Part shown: positions 26,724 through 35,089 of the stretch, piece by piece
Layout: each line of letters begins with the position of its first letter
How positions within the stretch are numbered: position 1 is the first letter of the stretch
From: an uncultured Aquitalea sp.
Lineage (GTDB): Bacteria; Pseudomonadota; Gammaproteobacteria; Burkholderiales; Chromobacteriaceae
Assembly (NCBI RefSeq): GCF_945957525.1
Contig: NZ_CAMFLA010000016.1
Span: 21,435-85,434 of the forward strand
Reading direction: 5' to 3'
DNA: 64,000 bases
The notes under the pieces: generated by a model
Database searches by the model: none
Seen by the model: only the letters and a program-made list of their open reading frames with translations
Told to the model about the DNA's origin: nothing
Position numbers and translations under genes: made by a program

Positions 26724-28034
26724 ATGAAGAAGAAACTTGCTGCATTGGGAACCGGCCTCGCCGCTCTGGCACTACCGGTACTGGCTGACGCGCCGGCAGG
26801 TCCGGCCATGGCCGACTTCAAAGTGATCAACTCGGGGGATACCGCCTGGATGCTGGTTTCCACGGCGCTGGTGCTGTTCATGACCATTCCCGGCCTTGCC
26901 CTCTTTTACGGCGGCATGGTGCGTAAGAAAAACGTACTGGCCACGCTGATGCAGAGCTTCGCCATTACTGCGCTGGTGACGGTACTGTGGGCGGTAATCG
27001 GTTACAGCCTGGCCTTTACCGTGGGCACGCCTTACCTGGGTGATCTGGGCCGCTTCCTGCTTAACGGCATGGATTACATCGCCGATACCAAGAAACTGGC
27101 CGTGCACCCGTCTGCCGGCACGATTCCGGAATCGGTGTTCATGATGTTCCAAATGACTTTCGCCATCATCACTCCTGCCCTGATTACCGGCGCCTTCGCG
27201 GAACGCATGAAGTTCTCCGCGCTGCTGATCTTTACCGCGCTGTGGTCCTTGCTGGTCTATGTACCGGTGGCCCACTGGGTGTGGGCGCCGGGCGGCTGGA
27301 TGGCCAACAAGGGCGTACTGGACTTTGCCGGTGGCACCGTGGTGCACATCAACGCCGGTATCGCCGGCCTGGTTGCCGCACTGGTGATGGGCAAGCGCGT
27401 GGGCTTCGGCAAGGAAGCCATGCCCCCGCACAACCTGATTCTGACCCTGATCGGTGCCTCCATGCTGTGGGTGGGTTGGTTCGGCTTCAACGCCGGGTCG
27501 GCAGTCGCAGCCGACGGCCGCGCCGGCATGGCCATGGTGACGACGCAGGTTGCCACCGGCATTGCCGCCCTGGCATGGACCTTCGCTGAATGGATCCACA
27601 AGAAAAAGCCGTCCGTACTGGGTATCGCTTCCGGTGCGGTCGCGGGTCTGGTGGCCATCACCCCGGCTGCAGGTTTCGTGGATGTGAAGGGCGCGCTGAT
27701 CATCGGCGCGGTGGCTGGCGTCGTATGTTTCTGGGGCGCGACCGGCCTGAAGCACATGCTGGGCTACGACGACTCTCTGGATGCGTTTGGCGTGCATGGC
27801 GTAGGCGGCATTGTCGGCGCGTTGCTCACCGGCGTATTCGCGGTCAAGAGCATCGGCGGCTCGGAAGGCAGCCTCGCCACCCAGGCGCTGGGCGTCGGCG
27901 TGACGGTGGTTTACTGCGGCATCATCACCTTCATCCTGCTGAAGATCATTGATGCGGTTCTGGGTCTGCGTGTGGCAGAAGACGAAGAACGCGAAGGTCT
28001 GGACGTGGTGCTGCACGGCGAACGCGTCGAGTAA
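26724..28034 (+). CDS. amtB: ammonium transporter AmtB
   Basis: Trimeric inner-membrane ammonium channel. The 436 residues begin with a cleavable signal-like segment (MKKKLAALGTGLAALALPVLA), followed by eleven predicted helices. Visible hallmarks: the Phe gate and pore segment FQMTFAIITPALITGAFAERM, the twin pore histidines in GGTVVHINAGIAGL and DAFGVHGVGGIVGALLTG, and the family motif WVGWFGFNAGSA. The start at 26724 is the downstream ATG of a longer ORF and has GGGGATAAAG upstream. It is 31 bp after glnK, whose product docks on its cytoplasmic face. Confidence 0.96.
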   Translation: MKKKLAALGTGLAALALPVLADAPAGPAMADFKVINSGDTAWMLVSTALVLFMTIPGLALFYGGMVRKKNVLATLMQSFAITALVTVLWAVIGYSLAFTVGTPYLGDLGRFLLNGMDYIADTKKLAVHPSAGTIPESVFMMFQMTFAIITPALITGAFAERMKFSALLIFTALWSLLVYVPVAHWVWAPGGWMANKGVLDFAGGTVVHINAGIAGLVAALVMGKRVGFGKEAMPPHNLILTLIGASMLWVGWFGFNAGSAVAADGRAGMAMVTTQVATGIAALAWTFAEWIHKKKPSVLGIASGAVAGLVAITPAAGFVDVKGALIIGAVAGVVCFWGATGLKHMLGYDDSLDAFGVHGVGGIVGALLTGVFAVKSIGGSEGSLATQALGVGVTVVYCGIITFILLKIIDAVLGLRVAEDEEREGLDVVLHGERVE

Positions 28035-28080
28035 GCAAAGACGCCGGACAAAAAGGTTTTCTTGTTGTGGTAAGGGACTT

Positions 28081-28107
28081 TGGGGCACTTCGGTGCCCCA
28101 TTTTTTT
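28081..28107 (+). terminator. glnK-amtB terminator
   Basis: A 7-bp stem GGGGCAC/GTGCCCC with the stable TTCG loop is followed by A and seven Ts. Confidence 0.92.
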
Positions 28108-28283
28108 GCGCTCGGCATGCCCCCTGGCGCAACTGCCCGCGCACACCAAACTGCGTCTCCTGCCCTGCAAGCCTGGCCGAAGCCTACCCCCATTCCGCTC
28201 CCGCGCACCCGAGCCCAAAACATGTCACCGCAGTGATCGCAAACCAGACCAGCCACAAGGACAAAGTCAACGCCATGTCTGCC

Positions 28284-28316
28284 GGCAAAGAAAAAGCCCC
28301 GCTTTGGCGGGGCTTT
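28284..28316 (-). terminator. metK terminator
   Basis: A 10-bp stem AAAGCCCCGC/GCGGGGCTTT with loop TTTG (28293-28316) is followed on the minus strand by TT plus further T-rich bases. Confidence 0.88.
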
Positions 28317-28339
28317 GGCATGCTATGGCTGGACGAGTA

Positions 28340-29509
28340 TCAGAGGCCGGCGTCTGCGCGCAGGGCAGCCACCTTGTCGGTGCGCTCCCAGGTGAACTCG
28401 GGCTCTTCGCGACCAAAGTGGCCATAGGCGGCGGTCTTGCCGTAGATTGGGCGCAGCAGGTCCAGCATTTGCACGATGCCTTTCGGACGCAGATCGAAAT
28501 GCTTTTTCACCAACTCGACAATCTTTTCGTTGGGAATGGCGTTAGTGCCGAAGGTATCCACTGCAATGGAGGTGGGCTCAGCCACACCGATGGCGTAAGA
28601 CACCTGAATCTGGCACTGCCGGGCCAGACCAGCCGCCACGATATTCTTGGCCACATAGCGGCCCGCATAGGCGGCGGAACGGTCTACCTTGGTCGGATCC
28701 TTGCCGGAGAAGGCACCACCGCCATGCGGGGCTGCGCCGCCGTAGGTGTCGACGATGATCTTACGGCCGGTCAGACCGCAATCGCCCATTGGGCCGCCGA
28801 TGACGAAGCGGCCGGTCGGGTTGACCAGATATTTGGTTTCTGGTGTCAGCATTTCTGGCGGCAGCACCGGCTTGATGATGTCTTCGATGACGGCGTCGGT
28901 CAGCGTTTTGTGATCGATCTCCGGCGCGTGCTGGGTGGAGAGCACCACAGTATCGATGCGCTTCGGCAAACCGGTTTTACTGTCGTAGACGCAGGTGATC
29001 TGGCTCTTGGCGTCCGGGCGCAGCCACGGCAAGCGGCCATCCTTGCGCAGTTCAGCCTGGCGCTGCACCAAGCGGTGAGCGTAGTAAATCGGGAACGGCA
29101 TCAGCGTCGGGGTTTCGTCGCAAGCGTAGCCGAACATCAAGCCCTGGTCGCCGGCGCCTTGGTCAAGATCAAGGCCTTCGCCTTCGTTGACGCCTTGGGC
29201 GATGTCGGGAGACTGCTTGTCGTAGCAGGCCATCACCGCGCAACCGTGGTAATCGAAGCCCAGTTCGGAATTGTCGTAGCCAATGCGCTTGATGGTGTCG
29301 CGCGCTACCTTGATGTAGTCCACATTGGCCGTGGTGGTGATTTCACCCGCCAGCACCACCAGTCCGGTGTTCACCAGCGTTTCAGCCGCGACACGGGCGT
29401 ATTTGTCCTCACGCAGGATGGCATCGAGGATGGCATCGGAGATCTGGTCGGCGACCTTGTCCGGATGGCCTTCCGAAACCGACTCCGAAGTAAACAGATA
29501 TTCGCTCAT
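28340..29509 (-). CDS. metK: S-adenosylmethionine synthetase
   Basis: Makes SAM from methionine and ATP. The 389 residues show all signatures: [12 protein letters not shown] at the N-terminus, [12 protein letters not shown] (ATP loop) and [19 protein letters not shown] (P-loop like). ATG 29509 ([10 protein letters not shown]) is chosen over an ATG 7 codons upstream because it fits the family. No strong Shine-Dalgarno is present. The only G-rich stretch, GGGAA, lies inside a 7-bp palindrome just before the start. A GTTTGCCGAA copy lies inside, in a Leu-Pro-Lys frame. Confidence 0.97.
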   Translation of the reverse strand: MSEYLFTSESVSEGHPDKVADQISDAILDAILREDKYARVAAETLVNTGLVVLAGEITTTANVDYIKVARDTIKRIGYDNSELGFDYHGCAVMACYDKQSPDIAQGVNEGEGLDLDQGAGDQGLMFGYACDETPTLMPFPIYYAHRLVQRQAELRKDGRLPWLRPDAKSQITCVYDSKTGLPKRIDTVVLSTQHAPEIDHKTLTDAVIEDIIKPVLPPEMLTPETKYLVNPTGRFVIGGPMGDCGLTGRKIIVDTYGGAAPHGGGAFSGKDPTKVDRSAAYAGRYVAKNIVAAGLARQCQIQVSYAIGVAEPTSIAVDTFGTNAIPNEKIVELVKKHFDLRPKGIVQMLDLLRPIYGKTAAYGHFGREEPEFTWERTDKVAALRADAGL

Positions 29510-29514
29510 TGTTG

Positions 29515-29530
29515 TTGATTCCCGAATCAA
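29515..29530 (-). promoter_or_regulatory. palindrome in the metK leader
   Basis: TTGATTC-GG-GAATCAA (as read on the minus strand) ends 5 nt before the metK ATG and contains the only Shine-Dalgarno-like GGGAA. It could be an operator or a ribosome-site hairpin. No known SAM riboswitch fold was recognised. Confidence 0.4.
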
Positions 29531-29585
29531 AGCAAAACAGTGTGATGATAAAATAGCCCGCTTGACCGATCACCACAGATAATTC

Positions 29586-30479
29586 ATGTCCAAGCTGGTT
29601 CAACTCCTGCTGTCCGCGCTGGCCCGCCTGCCGCTACCCTGGCTTCAACGCCTGGGGGCTTTGCTGGGCCGCCTGACCTACTTCGCCTCGCCGCGTTACG
29701 CTGAGCGGCTGCAGGCAAATCTTGGAGCGAGTAAAATCTGTGGAAATTATCAGGTTTTGCACGACCTCGTCAAACAATCCGCCGAGGAAACCGGCAAAGG
29801 CGCACTGGAGTTGTCAATAGCCTGGTGCAGGGAGCCGGAAGACATCGCCGCCATGGTGAAAGCCTGTCATGGCTGGGAACATGTCGAAGCGGCGCTGGCG
29901 CGCGGCGACGGCATTGTGTTTGTCACCCCCCACTTGGGCAGCTACGACATCGCCGGCCGCTACATCAGCTCTCGCCTGCCTTTCCCGCTGACCGCGATGT
30001 ATCGCCCGCCCAAGCTCGCCTGGCTGGAGCCGGTAATGCAATCCGGACGCGCGCGCGGCAAGGGTCGAACCGCGCCGGCAACCGCCGCTGGCGTGCGGGT
30101 ATTGATGAAGGCGCTGAAAAGCGGGGAAGCCACCATCATTCTGCCCGATCAGGTGCCGGCCAATGGAGAAGGCGTCTGGGCCCCTTTCTTTGGCCAGGCC
30201 GCCTACACCATGACACTGGTGCCGCGCCTGGCGCAGGTGCGCGGTGTGGAGGTGCTGTTTTTCGTCGGCGAACGTTTGCCGAAGGGCCAGGGCTTTGCCG
30301 TGCACATCGAGAAAATGGATGAGCCCTTCTCCGGCGACAAGGAGGGCGATGTCGCCCTGCTCAATCGCACCGTGGAAAACCTGATCCGCCGCTTCCCCAG
30401 CCAATACCTGTGGAGCTACAACCGCTACAAGTGCCCGCCCGACGTGGAACGCCCGGCGGCTACCGAAGGAAACGCATGA
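29586..30479 (+). CDS. LpxL-family lysophospholipid/lipid A acyltransferase (first of a pair)
   Basis: Inner-membrane acyltransferase that probably adds a secondary acyl chain to lipid A. The 297 residues have an N-terminal hydrophobic anchor, the HxxxxD-type active-site motif in VTPHLGSYDIAGRYIS, then TAMYRPPKLAWLEPVM, LPDQVPANGEGVWAPFFG and a C-terminal YLWSYNRYK, all typical of the LpxL/HtrB family. Its stop overlaps the start of a second paralog (ATGA), so the two enzymes are translated together. Which chain and position each transfers cannot be told. Confidence 0.88.
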   Translation: MSKLVQLLLSALARLPLPWLQRLGALLGRLTYFASPRYAERLQANLGASKICGNYQVLHDLVKQSAEETGKGALELSIAWCREPEDIAAMVKACHGWEHVEAALARGDGIVFVTPHLGSYDIAGRYISSRLPFPLTAMYRPPKLAWLEPVMQSGRARGKGRTAPATAAGVRVLMKALKSGEATIILPDQVPANGEGVWAPFFGQAAYTMTLVPRLAQVRGVEVLFFVGERLPKGQGFAVHIEKMDEPFSGDKEGDVALLNRTVENLIRRFPSQYLWSYNRYKCPPDVERPAATEGNA

Positions 30480-31342
30480 GATTCGCATTCGCCCTACTTT
30501 GGCTGCTACGACTGCTGCCGATGTCGGTCATCGGCCTGCTGGCCACTTTGCTGGGCCGGCTTGCCTATCTGTTGGCCGGTGAACGCCGCCGCGTCGGCAT
30601 GATCAACCTCGGCTTGTGCTTCCCGGAGATGTCCGATACCGAGAAGCGCCGCTTGCTGAAGGCCCACTTCGCCTACATGATCCGCATGGTGCTGGAGTAC
30701 GGCGTGTGCTGGTGGAGCGACGCCAGGCGCATCGACAACTTGGTCACCATCAAGAACCTGCACATTGTTGAAGAACTGCGCGCCAAGGGCGAGGACATCA
30801 TCTTGTTCTACCCGCACTTTGTCGGCTTTGAAATGTGCGTCTTTGCCCTGAACCAGCATTTGCCGCTGGTTAGCGTGTATTCACAGCAGAAGAATGACAC
30901 GCTGGACGAACAGATCTACAAAGGCCGGCAGCGTTACAACAATGCGTTCATTGTGCCGCGCAAAGACGGCTTGCGCCCTATCGTCAAAGCGATGCGCAAG
31001 GACCACACGCCCTTTCTTTATCTGCCGGATCAGGATTTCGGCGCCCGCGACTCGGTCTTCGTCAAATTCTTCAATACCGAGGCCGCCACCATTACCGGCT
31101 TGTCCCGCATCAGCCAGTTGGCCAAGGCCCGCGTCGTGCCCACCATCGCCCGCCGGGTGGGCAACCGGTTCGAGCTGGAATTCTATCCCGCTTGGGAAAA
31201 CTTCCCTTCGGCCGACGTTGTTGCCGACACGCGCAGAATGAACGCCTTTCTTGAGGATCGCATCCGGGAAATCCCCGAACAGTATTTCTGGCTGCACAAG
31301 CGCTTCAAAACCCGCCCGGAAGGCGAGCCCCGCGTCTACTGA
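30476..31342 (+). CDS. LpxL/LpxM-family lipid A acyltransferase (second of a pair)
   Basis: Paralog of the preceding gene, 288 residues, start ATG 30476 overlapping the upstream TGA. The N-terminal hydrophobic segment (FALLWLLRLLPMSVIGLLATLLG) is followed by NLGLCFPEM, the active-site motif FYPHFVGFEM (an HxxxxE version of HxxxxD), YLPDQDFGARDSVFVKFFN and a C-terminal YFWLHKRFKTRP. Glu in place of Asp in the active-site motif also occurs in LpxL-type enzymes. Together the two genes would give a hexa-acylated lipid A by analogy with LpxL/LpxM, which is inference. Confidence 0.88.
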   Translation: MRFAFALLWLLRLLPMSVIGLLATLLGRLAYLLAGERRRVGMINLGLCFPEMSDTEKRRLLKAHFAYMIRMVLEYGVCWWSDARRIDNLVTIKNLHIVEELRAKGEDIILFYPHFVGFEMCVFALNQHLPLVSVYSQQKNDTLDEQIYKGRQRYNNAFIVPRKDGLRPIVKAMRKDHTPFLYLPDQDFGARDSVFVKFFNTEAATITGLSRISQLAKARVVPTIARRVGNRFELEFYPAWENFPSADVVADTRRMNAFLEDRIREIPEQYFWLHKRFKTRPEGEPRVY

Positions 31343-31716
31343 GCATCCTCCCACGCGCTTCCGCGTGCCTTGCCCCGGTCCAACAGCCCGCTATGCGGGC
31401 TTTTTGATTTTGCCAGAGCAAAACGTCTCGCCATGCCTTGCAAGCGCAGAGCATGATTCCTTCCGGCATTTCGCTGTCAACAGACAGACTGATGCTACCG
31501 CGCCCCCGCAGCGGCAGTGAATCGCCAACACGGAATGATTCACGATGACACCCCCTCATCAGAGTCGCAGCAAGCACTGCCTGTCTATGCCTGCCGACCA
31601 TATCGTTGTCCGGCAACAGAATGCCCGACGAACGTGCCTCAATCCTTATCAAGGGCATTGCCAGCCTTGTAGAGAAGACGGTGTGACGAGCATGTAGGTG
31701 CCAGATCCCGGAATGC
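31343..31716. other. 374-bp stretch without a convincing gene
   Basis: It contains the lpxL-pair terminator (31385-31405) and otherwise no promoter, RNA or ORF that could be supported. A 137-codon minus-strand ORF crosses it but runs through the terminator and into the 3' end of the acyltransferase gene, with no recognisable family. It may be a decayed gene. Confidence 0.5.
31385..31405 (+). terminator. terminator of the lpxL pair
   Basis: A 7-bp stem AGCCCGC/GCGGGCT with loop TAT is followed by TTTT. Confidence 0.85.
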
Positions 31717-31743
31717 AAAAAAGCGCTGCCGAGGCAGCGCTTT
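31717..31743 (-). terminator. nuo operon terminator
   Basis: AAAGCGCTGC/GCAGCGCTTT with loop CGAG is followed on the minus strand by a T-run, 24 bp after the DUF2818 stop. It is the end of the whole tpiA-to-nuoN transcript group. Confidence 0.88.
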
Positions 31744-31766
31744 CACAGACGATTCACAAGTTGGCG

Positions 31767-32063
31767 TCAGTGGGCCGGTTTACGCCAGAAGTATCGATAA
31801 ACGAAACCGGGAAAACCGAAAACCAGAAACAAGGCCACCGTAGTGACATAGAACTGCCAGTTCTGACTTTGCACCGGCATCTCGCGCCCTTCCAGAAAGC
31901 GTGCGAACAGACCAACCAGCAAAAACAGCGCCGCCAGCTCCAGCAGCTGCCAACCGAAATGCTTGCGCGCCAGCTTCACCACCCCGGCAAATCGAGTAGT
32001 GATGAAAGGCAGGTTGGCGGCCAGAAAAGCGACCAGAAGCAGAGTGACGACACTGGCTTGCAT
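31767..32063 (-). CDS. DUF2818 family membrane protein
   Basis: A 98-residue hydrophobic protein with about three membrane helices: an N-terminal one (VVTLLLVAFLAANLPFIT), a middle one (LLELAALFLLVGLFARFL) and a C-terminal one (FYVTTVALFLVFGFPGFVY). It ends in basic residues. It follows nuoN by 13 bp, a position conserved in betaproteobacteria. It has no known function; assembly of or association with NDH-1 is only a guess from context. Confidence 0.8.
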   Translation of the reverse strand: MQASVVTLLLVAFLAANLPFITTRFAGVVKLARKHFGWQLLELAALFLLVGLFARFLEGREMPVQSQNWQFYVTTVALFLVFGFPGFVYRYFWRKPAH

Positions 32064-32076
32064 GTGAATTTCCTTG

Positions 32077-33531
32077 TCAGATGGCGCTAAGCGAATGTTT
32101 CATCGCTTCGACGCACAACACAACCAGACGTTCCGGCATCACACCCAGCACCAGCAAAGCCAGCCCATTGACGGACAACACCAGCTTCATGTCGGCGCGC
32201 ATCACGATTGCGGAGCTATCCTGCGCATCGTCAAAGTAAATGTTCTTCACTACACGCAGGTAGTAGAAGGCACCAATCAGCGACATCATCACCGCCACGA
32301 TAGCCAACCAGTACAGATGGATATCCACAATGGCCTTGATTACCGACAGCTTGGCATAGAAACCTGCCAGCGGCGGAATGCCTGCCATGGAGAACATGGT
32401 GAGCAGCATCAGGAAGGCGTACCAGCTGTTGCGACCGTTCAGACCCTTCAGATCATCCAGGGTTTCGCATTCGAAGCCTGCGCGGGACAGACCCAGCAGA
32501 ATGCCGAAGCTCACCATGGACATCAGGACATAAACAATGGCGTAGAACAGCGCGGACGCATAGCCGTCGGCAGTGCCTGCAATCAGACCCAGCAGCAGGA
32601 AGCCCATGTGGGAGATGGTGGAGTAAGCCAGCATGCGCTTGAGGTTGGTCTGCGCGATAGCCGTGACGTTGCCGATGGCCATCGACAGTACCGCCACCAG
32701 CGCCAGCATGCCCTGCCACTGATCAACCATGGCATCCAGGCCTTGCACCAGAATACGCAGTACAAAGACGAAAGCAGCCAGCTTGGGCGCAGCGCCCACC
32801 ATCAGCGTGACGGCAGTCGGCGAGCCTTGGTAAACGTCAGGCACCCACATGTGGAACGGCACCGTACCCAGCTTGAAGCACAGACCCGCCACGATGAACA
32901 CCAGACCGAACACCAGCAGCATGCCGTTGGCATTGTGCGACTTGATAGCCTTGGCCACGCCAGCCAGCTCCATGGTGCCGGTAGCGCCATAGATCATCGA
33001 AATGCCGTAGAGCAGCAGACCGGATGCCAGCGCGCCCAGTACGAAGTACTTCATGGCAGCTTCGGTCGCCTTCACCGAGTCGCGCTGCAGCGCGATCAGC
33101 GAATACAGCGACAGGGACAGCAGCTCAAGACCCATGTACAGGGAGACGAAGTGCGAAGCCGACACCATCATGTTCATGCCGAGCAGCGCGAACAGGGACA
33201 TGGTGAAGAATTCGCCGCGGAACAGGCCGCGTGTCTCGTTGTACTGGCGGGTATAAACCAGCACGACGGCGGTAGCGCCGTACATGCACAGTTTGATCAG
33301 CGCGGACAACGCGTCATTGACGAACATGCCGGAGAAAGTGTGCTCCGGCACCGGCGCGTAAGTGTAAACCTGCAGACCGGCACAAATGGCGATGGTCAGC
33401 AAAGTCAGCCCGTAGGTGATACACCGCTTGGCGTCCGAAATGAAGAGATCGAGCATGAGGATGACCAGCACCGCCGCGATCATGAAGATCTCCGGCAAGG
33501 CAGGCATCAGGTTCAGATCAGCCCAGTTCAT
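32077..33531 (-). CDS. nuoN: NADH-quinone oxidoreductase subunit N
   Basis: Antiporter-like membrane subunit of complex I, one of three that carry proton channels. The 484 residues have about 14 helices. The conserved pore residues lie in FTMSLFALLGMNMMVSA-type and LGLELLSLSLYSL (Glu in helix 5) segments and in FKLGTVPFHMWVPDVYQGSP (Lys). The proton_antipo_M domain spans most of the chain. It starts 18 bp after nuoM and precedes the DUF2818 gene. Confidence 0.97.
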   Translation of the reverse strand: MNWADLNLMPALPEIFMIAAVLVILMLDLFISDAKRCITYGLTLLTIAICAGLQVYTYAPVPEHTFSGMFVNDALSALIKLCMYGATAVVLVYTRQYNETRGLFRGEFFTMSLFALLGMNMMVSASHFVSLYMGLELLSLSLYSLIALQRDSVKATEAAMKYFVLGALASGLLLYGISMIYGATGTMELAGVAKAIKSHNANGMLLVFGLVFIVAGLCFKLGTVPFHMWVPDVYQGSPTAVTLMVGAAPKLAAFVFVLRILVQGLDAMVDQWQGMLALVAVLSMAIGNVTAIAQTNLKRMLAYSTISHMGFLLLGLIAGTADGYASALFYAIVYVLMSMVSFGILLGLSRAGFECETLDDLKGLNGRNSWYAFLMLLTMFSMAGIPPLAGFYAKLSVIKAIVDIHLYWLAIVAVMMSLIGAFYYLRVVKNIYFDDAQDSSAIVMRADMKLVLSVNGLALLVLGVMPERLVVLCVEAMKHSLSAI

Positions 33532-33549
33532 TGATATTTCCTTATCGCC

Positions 33550-35052
33550 TTAGAGCTTGGTCTGCGCAACATGCGCAATCAGGTCATTGACAGCCAAGTG
33601 CATCTTGGCAACGAAAGCCTGCGGGTAGAGACCCATGCCCAGCACAGCCAGGGCCAGCACAGCCAGCACTAGGAATTCGCGCTTATTGACGTCGGACATT
33701 TCCTCAACATGCGAGTTGGCAACTTCGCCGAAGATCACGCGCTTGTACATCCACAGGGTGTAGGCGGCGCCGAAGATCAGCGTGGTGGCGGCCAATGCCG
33801 CGTACCAGAAGTTCACTTGCACGGCGCCCATGATCACCATGAACTCGCCGGCAAAGCCGGACGTGGCCGGCAGACCGGAGTTGGCCATGGCGAACAGCAT
33901 CATGAAGGCGGCAAAGATGGGCATCTTGTTGGCCACGCCGCCGTAGTCGGCGATGTTGCGGCTGTGCACACGGTCGTACATCACACCAATGCAGAAGAAC
34001 ATGCCGGCGGAAACAAAGCCGTGCGACACCATTTGCACCAGCGCGCCTTCTACCGCCCACTGGTTCAGATGCGAACCCGTGAACATGAACAGACCCAGCG
34101 TGACGAAACCCATGTGAGAAATGGAGGAGTAAGCCACCAGTTTCTTCATGTCGCTTTGCACCAGCGCCACCAGACCAATGTACACCACGGCCACCAGCGA
34201 CAGCACCACCATGATGGTGGACAGCTCGCGGGCCGCGTCCGGCAGGATGGGCAGCGCGAATCGCAGGAAACCGTAGGCGCCGATCTTCAGCGTGATGGCG
34301 GCCAGCACCATGGAACCACCGGTCGGCGCTTCCACGTGAGCGTCAGGCAACCAGGTGTGTACCGGCCACATCGGCACCTTCACCGCGAAGGACAGGAAGA
34401 AGGCGATGAACAGCAGGATCTGCACGTGCAGCGGGATCTTGGCGATCGCCTGGAACGCCTGGATGTCAAAGGTCTTGCCTGCCTGGAAATACAGGTAGAT
34501 CAGCGCAACCAGCATCAACAACGAGCCCAGCAGGGTGTACAGGAAGAACTTGATCGAAGCGTAAACGCGGCGCGGCCCCCCCCAGACACCGATGATCAGG
34601 TACATCGGGATCAGCATGCCTTCGAAGAAGACATAGAACAGGATGGCGTCCAGCGCGGCAAACGCACCGTTGATCAGCCCCGACATGATCAGGAAGGCGG
34701 CCATGTACTGAGCAACGCGCTTCTGAATTACTTCCCAGCCCGCCAGCACCACCATCAGCGTGGTGAAGCTGTTGAGGATTACGAACAGCATGGAGATGCC
34801 ATCCACGCCCAGGCTGTAGCGAATGCCGAAGGAGTCGATCCACGGCAGGTTTTCGGCAAACTGCATGCCGCCGTTCAGATTGTCGAAGCCGCAATACAAG
34901 GGCACGGACAGCAGGAATCCGGCCAGCGCACCCGCCACGGCGATCCAGCGAGCCAATGTGGCACGCTGGTCTCCCCCCGTGGCCAGCACCAGCAAGCCGG
35001 CCACGATCGGGGTCCAGATCACCAGACTTAACTGATTAGTGAACATAGTCAA
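33550..35052 (-). CDS. nuoM: NADH-quinone oxidoreductase subunit M
   Basis: Second antiporter-like proton-pumping subunit. The 500 residues include the helix-5 Glu segment FFEGMLIPMYLIIGVWGG and the Lys-bearing segment KVPMWPVHTWLPDAHVEAPTGG, both hallmarks of NuoM. An N-terminal alternative start is ATG 35046 (MFTNQLS). It lies between nuoL and nuoN with 37- and 18-bp gaps. A GTTTGCCGAA copy (34852-34861) encodes Phe-Ala-Glu near residue 65. Confidence 0.97.
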   Translation of the reverse strand: MTMFTNQLSLVIWTPIVAGLLVLATGGDQRATLARWIAVAGALAGFLLSVPLYCGFDNLNGGMQFAENLPWIDSFGIRYSLGVDGISMLFVILNSFTTLMVVLAGWEVIQKRVAQYMAAFLIMSGLINGAFAALDAILFYVFFEGMLIPMYLIIGVWGGPRRVYASIKFFLYTLLGSLLMLVALIYLYFQAGKTFDIQAFQAIAKIPLHVQILLFIAFFLSFAVKVPMWPVHTWLPDAHVEAPTGGSMVLAAITLKIGAYGFLRFALPILPDAARELSTIMVVLSLVAVVYIGLVALVQSDMKKLVAYSSISHMGFVTLGLFMFTGSHLNQWAVEGALVQMVSHGFVSAGMFFCIGVMYDRVHSRNIADYGGVANKMPIFAAFMMLFAMANSGLPATSGFAGEFMVIMGAVQVNFWYAALAATTLIFGAAYTLWMYKRVIFGEVANSHVEEMSDVNKREFLVLAVLALAVLGMGLYPQAFVAKMHLAVNDLIAHVAQTKL

Positions 35053-35089
35053 AACCTAAGTTGTTATTCCGATTCCAGAGTTCTGGACC

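Noticed and set aside
28200..29585. SAM riboswitch at metK
   Set aside because: Only 76 bp separate metK from the divergent gene and the sole structure is a 7-bp palindrome. None of the known SAM riboswitch folds could be drawn.
31305..31718. 137-codon minus-strand ORF between the lpxL pair and the DUF2818 gene
   Set aside because: It runs through the terminator of the acyltransferase genes and into their coding end, has no recognised motif and lacks a ribosome site. It could be a decayed gene but cannot be supported.
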